DNA of 14,810 nucleotides from Thermoplasmata archaeon (GCA_021828085.1 JAKATE010000037.1:1-14810); one strand, 5' to 3'; counted from the stretch's first letter, positions 1-7,565 are shown. Numbers and translations: made by a program. Notes: generated from the sequence alone by a model not told the origin.

Positions 1-1782
1 TTCCGATCTTGTGCGCGCTACTGCCAGGCCCCCGCGACGACGGGGCTCTTCCGGACGGTGGGCATCGGGGGCGACGCCGGCTCCCTGGAGGACATCGCCG
101 GGGCCGACCTGGTGATCACCGTCGGCTCCAACACCGCCGAGTCGCACCCCGTCCTGGCCGGGAAGATCAAGCGCGCCCGCAAGCTCCGCGGCTCGAAGCT
201 GGTGATCCTCGATCCCCGGCGCCAGATGCTCGCCGACCATGCCGACCTCCTCCTGCAGCCACGGCCGGGCAGCGATGTGGTCGTGCTGAACGCCCTCGCC
301 CGCCTCCTCCTGGAGAAGGGTTGGACCGATGCGGCCTTCCTCCGGGACCGCGTGAACGGCCTCGGGGAGTTCCGAGCGGCGGTGGAAACCTTCACCCCGG
401 AGTTCTGCGAGAAGAACAGCGGCATCGCCCCCCCCCAGCTCGAGGAGCTTGCCCGGCTCGTCCACGAGGCCCGCTCGGTCTGCATCTGCTGGGCCATGGG
501 GGTCACGCAGCACCAGTCGGGGAGCGAGACCTCCACCGCGATCTCGAACGTGCTCCTCCTCACAGGCAACTACGGTCGTCCCCACACCGGTGCCTACCCG
601 CTGCGCGGCCACTCCAACGTCCAGGGGGCGAGCGATTTCGGGGGGCTCCCCACCTTCTTCCCCGGCTACGAGAAGGTGGACGACCCGGCGATCCGCGAGA
701 AGTACGAGAAGGGCTGGGGGGGGAAGCTCCCCGCCTCGAAGGGGCTCACGAGCACCGGGATGGTCGACGCCGCCCTCGAGGGCCGGCTTCGCGGCCTGCT
801 CATCTTCGGCGAGGACAAGGTCCAGGCCGACGGGCGCCAGGAGCTCACCTCCCGCGCCCTCGCAGGGCTCGACCTCCTCGTCGTCTGCGACCTCTTCCTC
901 ACGCGGACGGCCCAGTACGCGCACGTCGTCCTGCCGGCGGCCGCGGTGCTGGAGAAGGAGGGGACGGTGGTGAACACCGAGCGGCGCATCCAGCGCTTCT
1001 ACCGGGCGCTCGATCCCCCGGGGGAGGCGCGCGAGGAGCTCTGGATCCTCCAGGAGCTCGCCCGCCGGCTGGGCGCCCCTTGGGCGTACGGGCACCCCTC
1101 CGAGGTGATGGACGAGGTCGCCTCGCTCTCCGAGTTCTTCGCCGGCGTGCGCTACGACCGGCTCGCCGGTTACCAGAGCCTGCAGTGGCCCGTGGCGGCC
1201 AACGGCCAGGACTCCCCCTACCTCTACAAGGAGCGCTTCCACTTCCCGGACGGCAAGGCGCGCCTCTACCCGGCGCGCTGGCTCCCCGCCCTCCCCTCCA
1301 CCGCCGAGTACGACCTCTACCTGAACAACGGCCGGATGCTGGAGCACTTCCACTGGGGCAACCTCACCTGGCGCAGCCCGGGGATCGTCTCCAAGGTCCC
1401 CGAGGTCTTCGTGGAGGTCTCCCCCGAGCTCGCCCGGGAGCGCGGCCTCAAGGACGGGGACCCGGTGAGGCTGAGCTCGGAGACGGGGGCGCTCAAGGCG
1501 AAGGTCGCGGTGACCTCCCGGGTGACCGGGCGCTCGCTCTACCTGGCGATCCACGGGCGGGAGGATGCGTCGATCAACCAGGTGACGAGCTCGGTGAAGG
1601 ACCCGGTGACGGGCACCCCCGCGTACAAGGAGGTCCCGGTCCGGATGGAGAAGCTCGAGGAGGGGACGGGAAGAAGCCCGCTGCCCCGCTCGAACCCTCG
1701 GCTCCATCCGACGGTGCCCCAGAAGGGGATCGGGGTGGAGGAGCGCTGGCGCCGCCCGGAGTACGCTCCGCTGTCGGGGTGA
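1..1782 (+). CDS. fdhF: Formate dehydrogenase alpha-type molybdopterin oxidoreductase (5' end outside window)
   Basis: The reading frame is open from base 1, so the N-terminus, including any [4Fe-4S] segment, lies upstream. The product belongs to the Mo/W-bisPGD oxidoreductases and most resembles formate dehydrogenase H (formate to CO2 plus two electrons). Codons 4-16 (CARYCQAPATTGL) align with the E. coli FdhF active-site segment. The metal-ligand selenocysteine is a Cys here (codon 8, bases 22-24), and the following His is a Gln. The second active-site residue, the Arg of the RG-x-x-NVQG motif, is kept (codon 202, bases 604-606). Further family blocks are GMGVTQ near codon 165, TGN-GRPH-G near 190 and a C-terminal molydopterin dinucleotide-binding domain from about codon 435. 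The stop lies 4 nt before the DUF1641 gene, implying one transcript. It could be another bisPGD enzyme because of the His-to-Gln change, but overall similarity and the nearby fdhD favour formate dehydrogenase. Confidence 0.88.
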   Translation, partial: FRSCARYCQAPATTGLFRTVGIGGDAGSLEDIAGADLVITVGSNTAESHPVLAGKIKRARKLRGSKLVILDPRRQMLADHADLLLQPRPGSDVVVLNALARLLLEKGWTDAAFLRDRVNGLGEFRAAVETFTPEFCEKNSGIAPPQLEELARLVHEARSVCICWAMGVTQHQSGSETSTAISNVLLLTGNYGRPHTGAYPLRGHSNVQGASDFGGLPTFFPGYEKVDDPAIREKYEKGWGGKLPASKGLTSTGMVDAALEGRLRGLLIFGEDKVQADGRQELTSRALAGLDLLVVCDLFLTRTAQYAHVVLPAAAVLEKEGTVVNTERRIQRFYRALDPPGEAREELWILQELARRLGAPWAYGHPSEVMDEVASLSEFFAGVRYDRLAGYQSLQWPVAANGQDSPYLYKERFHFPDGKARLYPARWLPALPSTAEYDLYLNNGRMLEHFHWGNLTWRSPGIVSKVPEVFVEVSPELARERGLKDGDPVRLSSETGALKAKVAVTSRVTGRSLYLAIHGREDASINQVTSSVKDPVTGTPAYKEVPVRMEKLEEGTGRSPLPRSNPRLHPTVPQKGIGVEERWRRPEYAPLSG

Positions 1783-1786
1783 ACGG

Positions 1787-2242
1787 ATGCCGGAACCGAT
1801 CACCCAGGTGAGCTCGCGACCGGCCGCGGGTCACCCGGCTCCCTCTGCGCCCAAACCCGCGGAGAAGGGACTCGCTCCCCTGCTCGAGCTCATCGAGGCC
1901 ATGGACGAGCACGAGATCCTCCCCTTCCTCCGGGGCCTCGTGGAGCGCTCGGACCACCTGGCGCTGGAGCTCTCCGACTGGATCACCGAGCCGGAGAACG
2001 AGCGGGTCCTGAGGAATCTGGCGGCGCTCTACCGTATCCTCCGGGAGATGAACCCGAAGGACCTGCAGCGCATCGGGGACGGGGTCCAGCGGGGGCTCGT
2101 CCTGGCGCGCGAGGCGATGGACCGCGGGGAGATGATCGGGCTGCTCTCCCTGCGCCGGACGCTCCGCAACCCCGACGTGAACCGGGGCCTCCGTGCCTTC
2201 CTGGGCTTCCTGCAGGGGCTGGGGGAGTCGAAGCCGCCTTAG
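1787..2242 (+). CDS. DUF1641 family protein, formate dehydrogenase partner
   Basis: This 151-residue soluble protein matches DUF1641: an N-terminal disordered, Pro/Ala-rich stretch of about 25 residues, then mostly helical sequence (PLLELIEAMDEHEILPFL from about residue 28). It ends in the typical region with an NPDVNRGLRAFLGFLQGLG segment (about 129-147). DUF1641 genes commonly sit next to FdhF-like genes, such as yjgC-yjgD in Bacillus subtilis, so a small accessory or structural subunit is the likely role; its biochemistry is unknown. The ATG is 4 nt after the fdhF stop, and GGGGTGA (1776-1782) at the end of fdhF is a good Shine-Dalgarno match, supporting this start and translational coupling. 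A Met at residue 39 is a less likely start. The TAG stop overlaps the TAA stop of convergent fdhD. Confidence 0.8.
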   Translation: MPEPITQVSSRPAAGHPAPSAPKPAEKGLAPLLELIEAMDEHEILPFLRGLVERSDHLALELSDWITEPENERVLRNLAALYRILREMNPKDLQRIGDGVQRGLVLAREAMDRGEMIGLLSLRRTLRNPDVNRGLRAFLGFLQGLGESKPP

Positions 2243-3129
2243 CGGCCGGCCGAAGCGCCCGGAGAGGGGAGGGGGACGTCGGGGGTCGAGCCCTCGATGC
2301 GCTCGGCGCCGGTGTAGACGTTGAACCTCTTCGGCCCCAGGAACCCGACCAGCGTCATCCCCATCTCCCGGCAGAGTTCCACCGCGAGCGAGCTCGGTGC
2401 CCCCACCGAGGCGAGGACCGGGATGCCCGCCAGGGCGGCCTTCTGCGCGAGCTCGAAGCTGGTCCGGCCGCTGACCAGGAGCAGGGTCTCCGAGGCCGGC
2501 AGGCTCCCGGCGAGGAGCAGGGCGCCCACCACCTTGTCCACGGCGTTGTGGCGGCCGACATCCTCGCGGACCAGCCGGGGGGCCCCGGGCCCGTCGAAGA
2601 GGCCGGCGCCATGCGTTCCCCCCGTGCCCACGAAGAGCTTCTGCGAACGGGAGAGCTCGGAAGGGAGGCCCTCGAGCTCCTCTGAGCTCCAGCGCCGCGA
2701 GCCCCGGGGCTTCGCCCGGACGCGGTTACGGACCATCTCGAGGGCCGCGCGTCCGCAGAGGCCGCAGCTCGAGCTGGTGAAGATCGCGCGACTGAGCGTG
2801 GAGAGGTCGACCCCCGGCCCGGGCCGCACCCCGGCTTCGACGATGTTGTACTGCTGGGGGCCCTCGCCGGGGCAGTACCGGAGGGAGCGGAGGGAGCGGC
2901 CGTCGGTGAGGACGCCCTCCGAGTAGAGGAAGCCGGCGACGAGCTCGAAATCGTGGCCGGGGGTGCGCAGGGTGACGGCGACGGAACGCGGGGGCTCCTC
3001 CTCGCCGGTCGCCAGGCGGACCTCGAGGGGCTCCTCCACGGCGAGCTCGTCCTCGACCGTCTCGACCGCCGGTCCCCGGCGGCGGAGGACAGGGGCACGG
3101 CAGGTGCGGTCGAGCGCCCGGAGCTCCAC
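2239..3129 (-). CDS. fdhD: FdhD, sulfurtransferase/chaperone for formate dehydrogenase
   Basis: FdhD carries sulfur from a cysteine desulfurase to the molybdenum cofactor of formate dehydrogenase, giving the Mo-sulfido ligand the enzyme needs. With the GTG start chosen here the protein has 296 residues. Family marks are DELAVEEPLEVRL (about 27-39), the redox CxxC loop SSSCGLCG (Cys122, Cys125), REDVGRHNAVDKV (188-200), SGRTSFELAQKAALAGIP (220-237) and FNVYTGAERI near the C-terminus. An in-frame ATG at 3207 would give 322 residues. The GTG at 3129 is preferred because a TATA-like CTCCAAATA lies 25 nt upstream, as in the gene starting at 7471, while the ATG at 3207 overlaps the promoter of the divergent importer operon. 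Its stop overlaps that of the DUF1641 gene. The target is presumably the formate dehydrogenase at the left edge. Confidence 0.92.
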   Translation of the reverse strand: MELRALDRTCRAPVLRRRGPAVETVEDELAVEEPLEVRLATGEEEPPRSVAVTLRTPGHDFELVAGFLYSEGVLTDGRSLRSLRYCPGEGPQQYNIVEAGVRPGPGVDLSTLSRAIFTSSSCGLCGRAALEMVRNRVRAKPRGSRRWSSEELEGLPSELSRSQKLFVGTGGTHGAGLFDGPGAPRLVREDVGRHNAVDKVVGALLLAGSLPASETLLLVSGRTSFELAQKAALAGIPVLASVGAPSSLAVELCREMGMTLVGFLGPKRFNVYTGAERIEGSTPDVPLPSPGASAGR

Positions 3130-3150
3130 GGCCGGGAAAGGGCGGACGGG

Positions 3151-3159
3151 TATTTGGAG
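3151..3159 (-). promoter_or_regulatory. TATA-like box for leaderless fdhD
   Basis: On the minus strand this reads CTCCAAATA, an AT-rich island in very GC-rich DNA. Its centre is about 25 nt from the GTG at 3129, the spacing expected between an archaeal TATA box and the transcription start, so a leaderless mRNA starting at the GTG is predicted. The same 9-mer occurs at the same distance before the GTG at 7471. Confidence 0.5.
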
Positions 3160-3202
3160 CGCTTCGCCACGGGGCCTGGGCCGGGAGGGGGACGCGGTGA
3201 GC

Positions 3203-3212
3203 CTCATATATC
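3203..3212 (+). promoter_or_regulatory. TATA box of the ABC importer operon
   Basis: CTCATATATC has its centre about 27 nt before the ATG at 3235. This is the archaeal TATA-to-start distance, so the importer mRNA is expected to be leaderless or nearly so. No Shine-Dalgarno sequence precedes the ATG, which agrees. Confidence 0.6.
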
Positions 3213-3234
3213 CAGTCCACTTGACCTTATTCCA

Positions 3235-4227
3235 ATGAGCTTGAACACTCCCCAGAGCCCTGCGCGCCCTCGCCGCCGCCTCCCCCCCCTCCTCGTGGTC
3301 GGGATCGCCGTCGCCCTCGCGGCGGCCTCCCTGGGCTACGCCTTCGTGTCGGGGGACCTCTTCCCGTCCTCCCAGGGGCCGCTCCACGTGGTCGATGACT
3401 ACGGCCGGAACGTCTCGGTCTCCGCCCCTCCCACGCGCATCGTGGTCCTCATCGCGAGCGCCATGGACATCGTCTATGACCTCGGACTCCGACCGCTCGT
3501 GGTCGGGGTGGATTGCGCCGCGGGCGATGTCTACGGGGACTACACCCCGGGCCAGGTGGCCAACTGGAGCCTCTCGTCGCTCCCTTGTGTGAGCGCGCTC
3601 CCCTTCTCCAAGGCGAGCGTTCTCGCCCTCCACCCCCAGCTCGTCGTGGCGGGGCCCGGGATCTCCGTCGCCGACCTCGACGAGCTCGCCTCGGCGGGGG
3701 TGCCGGCGCTCGGGCTCAACCCCTCGAACCTCACCGGCATCCTCCACGACGTGACCCTCGTCGGCGCGCTCACGGGGCGCTCCTCGGAGGCGAGCGCCCT
3801 CGACGCGACGCTGAACGCCTCCCTCGCCCAGGACGCCTCCGCCCTGGCCGCGGTGAGCGGACGTCCCTCGGTGCTGCTCACCTACTACGCCGACAGCACC
3901 GGCTACTACACCTTCGGACCGGGGAGCTTCGGGAACAGCCTCATCGAGCGGGCCGGGGGCGTGAGCATCACGGCCAACGACAGCGAGGCGAACAGCGGCG
4001 AGGTCTCCGGCAGCTACGTCCTCGAGGCGGACCCCTCGATCATCCTGGCCGGGACCGGCTTCGGCATCGGGGTCGCGAACTACACCGTCGGACCGTACTG
4101 GAACGAGCTCTCCGCGGTGAAGGACGGACAGGTCTTTGGCGTGGCTGCCACGCTCCTCACCGAGCCCGGTCCGAGCATGATCCTCGGCATCCCCCAGCTC
4201 CTCGCGGACCTCCACCCGGGAATCTGA
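3235..4227 (+). CDS. ABC importer substrate-binding protein, BtuF/FecB type
   Basis: A 330-residue extracytoplasmic binding protein of the periplasmic-binding (PF01497) class for cobalamin, haem or siderophore-like ligands. Residues 17-39 form one hydrophobic segment after an Arg-rich stretch. There is no lipobox Cys, so this is probably a membrane anchor or uncleaved signal. The mature part begins with the usual VVDDYGRNVSVSAPPTRIVVL (about 52-72) and continues with the two-lobe pattern: VGVD near 90, HPQLVVAG (133-140), a lobe-linking helix around 185-205 and LEADPSIILAG near 263-273. Cys94 and Cys118 could form a disulfide. It is first of three cotranscribed genes, 4 nt before the permease. 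The start is set by the TATA box at 3203-3212. The ligand cannot be told from sequence; cobalamin or an iron chelate are the leading options. Confidence 0.88.
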   Translation: MSLNTPQSPARPRRRLPPLLVVGIAVALAAASLGYAFVSGDLFPSSQGPLHVVDDYGRNVSVSAPPTRIVVLIASAMDIVYDLGLRPLVVGVDCAAGDVYGDYTPGQVANWSLSSLPCVSALPFSKASVLALHPQLVVAGPGISVADLDELASAGVPALGLNPSNLTGILHDVTLVGALTGRSSEASALDATLNASLAQDASALAAVSGRPSVLLTYYADSTGYYTFGPGSFGNSLIERAGGVSITANDSEANSGEVSGSYVLEADPSIILAGTGFGIGVANYTVGPYWNELSAVKDGQVFGVAATLLTEPGPSMILGIPQLLADLHPGI

Positions 4228-4231
4228 GAGG

Positions 4232-5338
4232 TTGGCCGAGGACGAGCGGCCGCCGCGGGGAACGGGGAGGGTCCGCTCCGGCCTCGGCCGCTCCGCGGCC
4301 ATCCTGCTCGGAGCGCTCGGACTCACGCTCCTCCTCTCTCCCCTCGTCGGGACCGTCGGCACCCCTCCGGCGGATTGGTTCCGATTCCTCGGGGCGGCGC
4401 TCACGGGACGTTCTCCCGACGCTTGGGGGTGCCCGGTCCCCGTCTTCGTCGACGGTTCCCCCGTTCCTTGCGCCGTGGTCGCCCAGGTGCTCCTCACCTC
4501 GCGCATTCCGGAGATGCTCCTTGCCGCCTTGGTGGGCGCCGGGCTCGGCCTGGCGGGGGGCACCCTCCAGGGGGTCTTTCGCAACCCCCTGGGCGACCCC
4601 TACCTCCTAGGGGTCTCCTCCGGGGCGGCCCTGGGCGCCGCCTCGCTCTACCTTCTCGGCATCGGGGCCGCGATTGCCGGCGTCTACCTGCCGTTGGCCG
4701 CCTTCGTCGGGGCATTGGGGACGGCGGCCCTGGTGCTGCTCGCCGCCCGCTCTCCTCGGGCGACGACCGAAACGCTCCTCCTCACCGGGGTGGCGCTCAG
4801 CGCCTTCTTCGGCGCGATCATCGCCCTGCTCATCTCGCTCCGGCCCCAGGCCGCGCTCCTCCCCCTCACCTTCTGGATCCTCGGGAACCTGGGGGGAGCC
4901 GACTGGTTCCAGGTCGAGCTGGTCCTCGCCGGGGTCCTCGTGGGCGGGGTCCTGCTGAGCGCCTTCGGGCGCGAGCTCAACGTACTCCAGCTCGGGGACG
5001 AAAATGCCCGCGGGCTGGGGCTATCCCCCGCCTCGGTGAAGCGACGCCTGATCCTGATCTCCTCGGTGGTGACGGCCGTCTGCGTCGCCTTCAACGGGAT
5101 CATCGGCTTCGTCGGCTTGGTCTCCCCGCACGTGGTCCGCCGCCTCCAGGGACCCGACTACCGTAGCCTCCTCCCGTTCAGCGCGCTCTTCGGGGCCGTC
5201 TTCCTCGTTCTCGCGGACGACCTCGCGGAGAGCCTGCTCGGAGGGGGAGGGCTCCTCCCGGTGGGGGTGGTGACCAGCTTCGCCGGCGCCCCCTTCTTCC
5301 TCTGGGTGCTGTACCGGCGTCGGAGGGTTCCTTCGTGA
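4232..5338 (+). CDS. FecCD/BtuC-family ABC importer permease
   Basis: A 368-residue membrane protein forming the translocation pathway of the importer. It has the family's pattern of about ten membrane helices. It also has both diagnostic segments: GLAGGTLQGVFRNPLGDPYL (106-125) followed by LGVSSGA, and GIIGFVGLVSPHVVR (289-303), close to the coupling region that contacts the ATPase. The loop after the first helix carries Cys67 and Cys80, a possible surface disulfide. The start is a TTG directly after GAGAGG, an awkward spacing, so the first residues are uncertain; no ATG or GTG occurs in frame before the first helix at about residue 22. The stop overlaps the GTG of the ATPase gene in a GTGA overlap, a sign of translational coupling. 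Confidence 0.92.
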   Translation: MAEDERPPRGTGRVRSGLGRSAAILLGALGLTLLLSPLVGTVGTPPADWFRFLGAALTGRSPDAWGCPVPVFVDGSPVPCAVVAQVLLTSRIPEMLLAALVGAGLGLAGGTLQGVFRNPLGDPYLLGVSSGAALGAASLYLLGIGAAIAGVYLPLAAFVGALGTAALVLLAARSPRATTETLLLTGVALSAFFGAIIALLISLRPQAALLPLTFWILGNLGGADWFQVELVLAGVLVGGVLLSAFGRELNVLQLGDENARGLGLSPASVKRRLILISSVVTAVCVAFNGIIGFVGLVSPHVVRRLQGPDYRSLLPFSALFGAVFLVLADDLAESLLGGGGLLPVGVVTSFAGAPFFLWVLYRRRRVPS

Positions 5339-6735
5339 GCGCCCCCGCAGGACCGGGGCTCACGTTCGACGGGGTCGAGGTCGTCCTCGACGGACGGGCG
5401 ATCCTCAGCGGGGTCTCCTTCGAACTCGAGGCGGGCGAGCTGCTCGCCCTCGTAGGGCCGAACGGCTCCGGGAAGACCACGCTCCTGCGGACCGCCCTGG
5501 GGCTCCTCTCCGTCTCTTCCGGGAAGGTCGAGCTGGCCGGCCGGCCCGTGACCGGCTGGTCGCCGCGGGATCGCGCCCGGGTCGCGGCCTGGGTCCCTCA
5601 GGCCGAGGTTCCCTACGAGAACTTGCGCGTCCGGGACTACGTGGGGCTGGGACGCTACCCACACCTGCGCTTCCTGGACCGGGAGGCGGAGGAGGACCGG
5701 GAGGCGACCGAGCAGGCGATCCGGGAGGCCGACCTCTCGCCGCTCGCCGAGCGGGGGATCCTGGAGATCTCCGCCGGGGAGAAGCAGCGCGCCCTCTACG
5801 CCCGCGCCCGCGCGCAGGGAGCCCCCCTGCTCCTCCTCGACGAGCCGACCAGCCATCTCGACATGGCCCACCAGCTCGAGGTCTTCTCCCAGCTCCGACG
5901 CTTCGTCCGGGGAGCCCCGGACCGTGCGGTCCTCACCTCGGTCCACGACCTGAACCTCGCCTGCCGCTTCGCGGACCGCATCCTCTGGCTCCACCGGGGC
6001 CGGGCCGTGGCCCTCGGGACCCCGGCGGAGACGGTGAGCCCGTCGCGCATCCGGGAGGTCTTTGGCGTGGAAAGCACGGTGGAGCGCCGGGGGGACAAGG
6101 TCATCGTCCTCCCGCTCGCCTCGCTCTCCAGCCCCCCTCCGCCCGACGCCGGAGCGCTCCGGGTGCATCTCGTGCTCGGGGGAGGGACCGGTCTCGAGCT
6201 CGTCCCCTCCCTCCTCGGGGCCGGCTTCCAGCTGACCGTCGGCCCGCTCAACCTCCTCGACGGCGACGCCGAGCTCTGCCAGCGATGGAACATCCCCTTC
6301 CCCGGGGAGGCCCCCTTCTCCCCGATCGGACCGGGCTGCCGAGAGCGCCACCGAGCGCTCCTGCTCAACGCCGAGGTCGCGGTCCTCTCCCGTCTCGCCG
6401 TCGGCCCCGGGAACCTCTCCAATCTGGAGGACCTCGCCGGGGCCGCACGGCGCCTGCCGGTCCTCGTCCTGGGGGGCTCCCCGGGGGAGGAATCCCGGGA
6501 CTTCACCGGCGGGGCTGCGGATCGGCTCTATGGGGAGCTACGGAGCGCGGGGGCGAGGAGGGTGGACTCCCTTCCCGAGCTCCTCGAAGCTCTCAGGGGG
6601 CTCGAACGGGGCCTTTCCCGCGCCCCCGTCCCGGGGAGGCGCGCCGGGGCCCCGGCAGCGTCTGGATCGAGAGCGGAGGGGTCGGCCCCGGCTCGGCGAG
6701 CCGATGGAGCAGAGAGGGGAGGAGCTCCTCCGTGA
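5335..6735 (+). CDS. ABC importer ATPase (BtuD/FecE type) with extra C-terminal alpha/beta domain
   Basis: Residues 1-260 are a complete ABC ATPase: Walker A GPNGSGKTT (41-49), Q-loop Gln89, signature ISAGEKQ (145-151), Walker B LLLLDE with Glu170, D-loop SHLD (173-176) and switch His204. It energises the importer encoded by the two genes upstream. Residues 275-425 are a separate domain starting HLVLGGGTGLELV (278-290), with GPLNLLDGD (303-311), EAPFSPI (325-331), VGPGNLSNLEDL (356-367) and SRDFTGGAADRLYGEL (387-402). The Gly-rich start and alternating pattern suggest a Rossmann-like fold. I recall similar extensions on archaeal cobalamin/iron importer ATPases, but no known function. The last 40 residues are Pro/Ala/Arg-rich and lie over the convergent regulator gene, so they are probably read-through tail. 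Usual family length is about 260 residues. Confidence 0.9.
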   Translation: MSAPAGPGLTFDGVEVVLDGRAILSGVSFELEAGELLALVGPNGSGKTTLLRTALGLLSVSSGKVELAGRPVTGWSPRDRARVAAWVPQAEVPYENLRVRDYVGLGRYPHLRFLDREAEEDREATEQAIREADLSPLAERGILEISAGEKQRALYARARAQGAPLLLLDEPTSHLDMAHQLEVFSQLRRFVRGAPDRAVLTSVHDLNLACRFADRILWLHRGRAVALGTPAETVSPSRIREVFGVESTVERRGDKVIVLPLASLSSPPPPDAGALRVHLVLGGGTGLELVPSLLGAGFQLTVGPLNLLDGDAELCQRWNIPFPGEAPFSPIGPGCRERHRALLLNAEVAVLSRLAVGPGNLSNLEDLAGAARRLPVLVLGGSPGEESRDFTGGAADRLYGELRSAGARRVDSLPELLEALRGLERGLSRAPVPGRRAGAPAASGSRAEGSAPARRADGAERGGAPP

Positions 6736-7471
6736 CCACCAGCACCGAGGGCACCCCCTTCTGCGACGCCTCTCGGGCCGCCGGAGCCGTCCCGAAGCGC
6801 ACCGGCGTCCGCCCGGTGAGCTCCCGGACCAGATGGTAGGCCTCGAGACCTTCGGCCGCGAGGAAGGTCTCTTCGCTCGACGGGAGCTCCTCCCGCAGGA
6901 CGCTCCGGTCCCCCTCGGGCGCGAGGAGGGCGGGGGAAAGGACCAGGACGCGGATACCGGCGGGACGGAGCGGGAGGATGCCGGCGAGCTCCCCCACCTC
7001 TACCAGCTCCCCCTTCCGGGCTCCGCGGAGCACCTTCCCGCGGGAGTCCCCCCCATCCCCCCTCCTCGCGGTGAGGAAACCCCCCTGCATGGAGAGGACC
7101 ACCCGGTCCCCGGGAGCGAGGTCCTCCCGGGCCAGAGCCCGACAGCGTCGGACGATGGCGAGCTTTTGCTCCCGGTCGGAGAGGTCTGCCGAGAGCTTCT
7201 CGAGGGCCTCGTGGAGATGCTCGGTTCCCTCCACCGTCGGGCGGAAGACCCCATCGTGCCTCTCGACCCAGCCGCGGGCCACCGCGTCCCGATAGAGCAG
7301 CGAGATCGCCTGTACGCTCAGGTCGAGGGCCTGCGCGATGGAGCGGAGGCGCCCGTGCCTCTTCGTGGAGATCTCGAAGAGGAACAACAGCTCGCTCGTC
7401 CGGCCGGGAGAGCGTAGGCTCTCGAGCCCGGTGAAACGCTCGTCGCCCTTGCCGGCCGGGGTCTCGGGCAC
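6593..7471 (-). CDS. COG1497-like archaeal winged-helix transcriptional regulator
   Basis: A 292-residue protein with an N-terminal winged helix (about 25-85: SELLFLFEI, LRSIAQALDLSVQAISLLYR, then ARGWVERHDGVFRPTVEG). A long C-terminal region follows, with GDRVVLSMQGGFLTA (121-135), AGILPL near 163, PVRFGTAPAAREASQKGVP (223-241) and VLVVTEE. This arrangement matches the archaeal COG1497 predicted regulators; the effector is unknown. The start is GTG, supported by a TATA-like CTCCAAATA about 26 nt upstream (7494-7502), giving a leaderless mRNA. The C-terminal 45 residues are low-complexity and overlap the tail of the convergent ABC ATPase by 143 nt. A role in controlling the adjacent importer is possible, but only from position. 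Confidence 0.72.
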   Translation of the reverse strand: MPETPAGKGDERFTGLESLRSPGRTSELLFLFEISTKRHGRLRSIAQALDLSVQAISLLYRDAVARGWVERHDGVFRPTVEGTEHLHEALEKLSADLSDREQKLAIVRRCRALAREDLAPGDRVVLSMQGGFLTARRGDGGDSRGKVLRGARKGELVEVGELAGILPLRPAGIRVLVLSPALLAPEGDRSVLREELPSSEETFLAAEGLEAYHLVRELTGRTPVRFGTAPAAREASQKGVPSVLVVTEELLPSLLHRLAEPGPTPPLSIQTLPGPRRASPGRGRGKGPVRAP

Positions 7472-7493
7472 ACGGGAGGGGAGCCCGTGCCTC

Positions 7494-7502
7494 TATTTGG
7501 AG
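7494..7502 (-). promoter_or_regulatory. TATA-like box of the winged-helix regulator gene
   Basis: The minus strand reads CTCCAAATA, identical to the element before fdhD. It lies about 26 nt from the GTG at 7471, consistent with a leaderless transcript. Confidence 0.5.
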
Positions 7503-7565
7503 ACCGGGGCGGCCGCAGGAGCTTTCCCTCTCGCGGACCGGGTCGCGGGGGCCTCCGGTCCGCGA

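Noticed and set aside
3208..4584. Long minus-strand open frame continuing fdhD upstream to a 781-codon ORF
   Set aside because: It lies opposite the clear binding-protein and permease genes and is a low-complexity Arg/Gly/Glu-rich read-through typical of high-GC DNA. Only the FdhD part has family motifs.
5158..6351. 397-codon minus-strand ORF opposite the permease and ATPase
   Set aside because: The sequence is Gly/Glu/Arg repeats without a recognisable fold, and it lies opposite strongly conserved ABC motifs.
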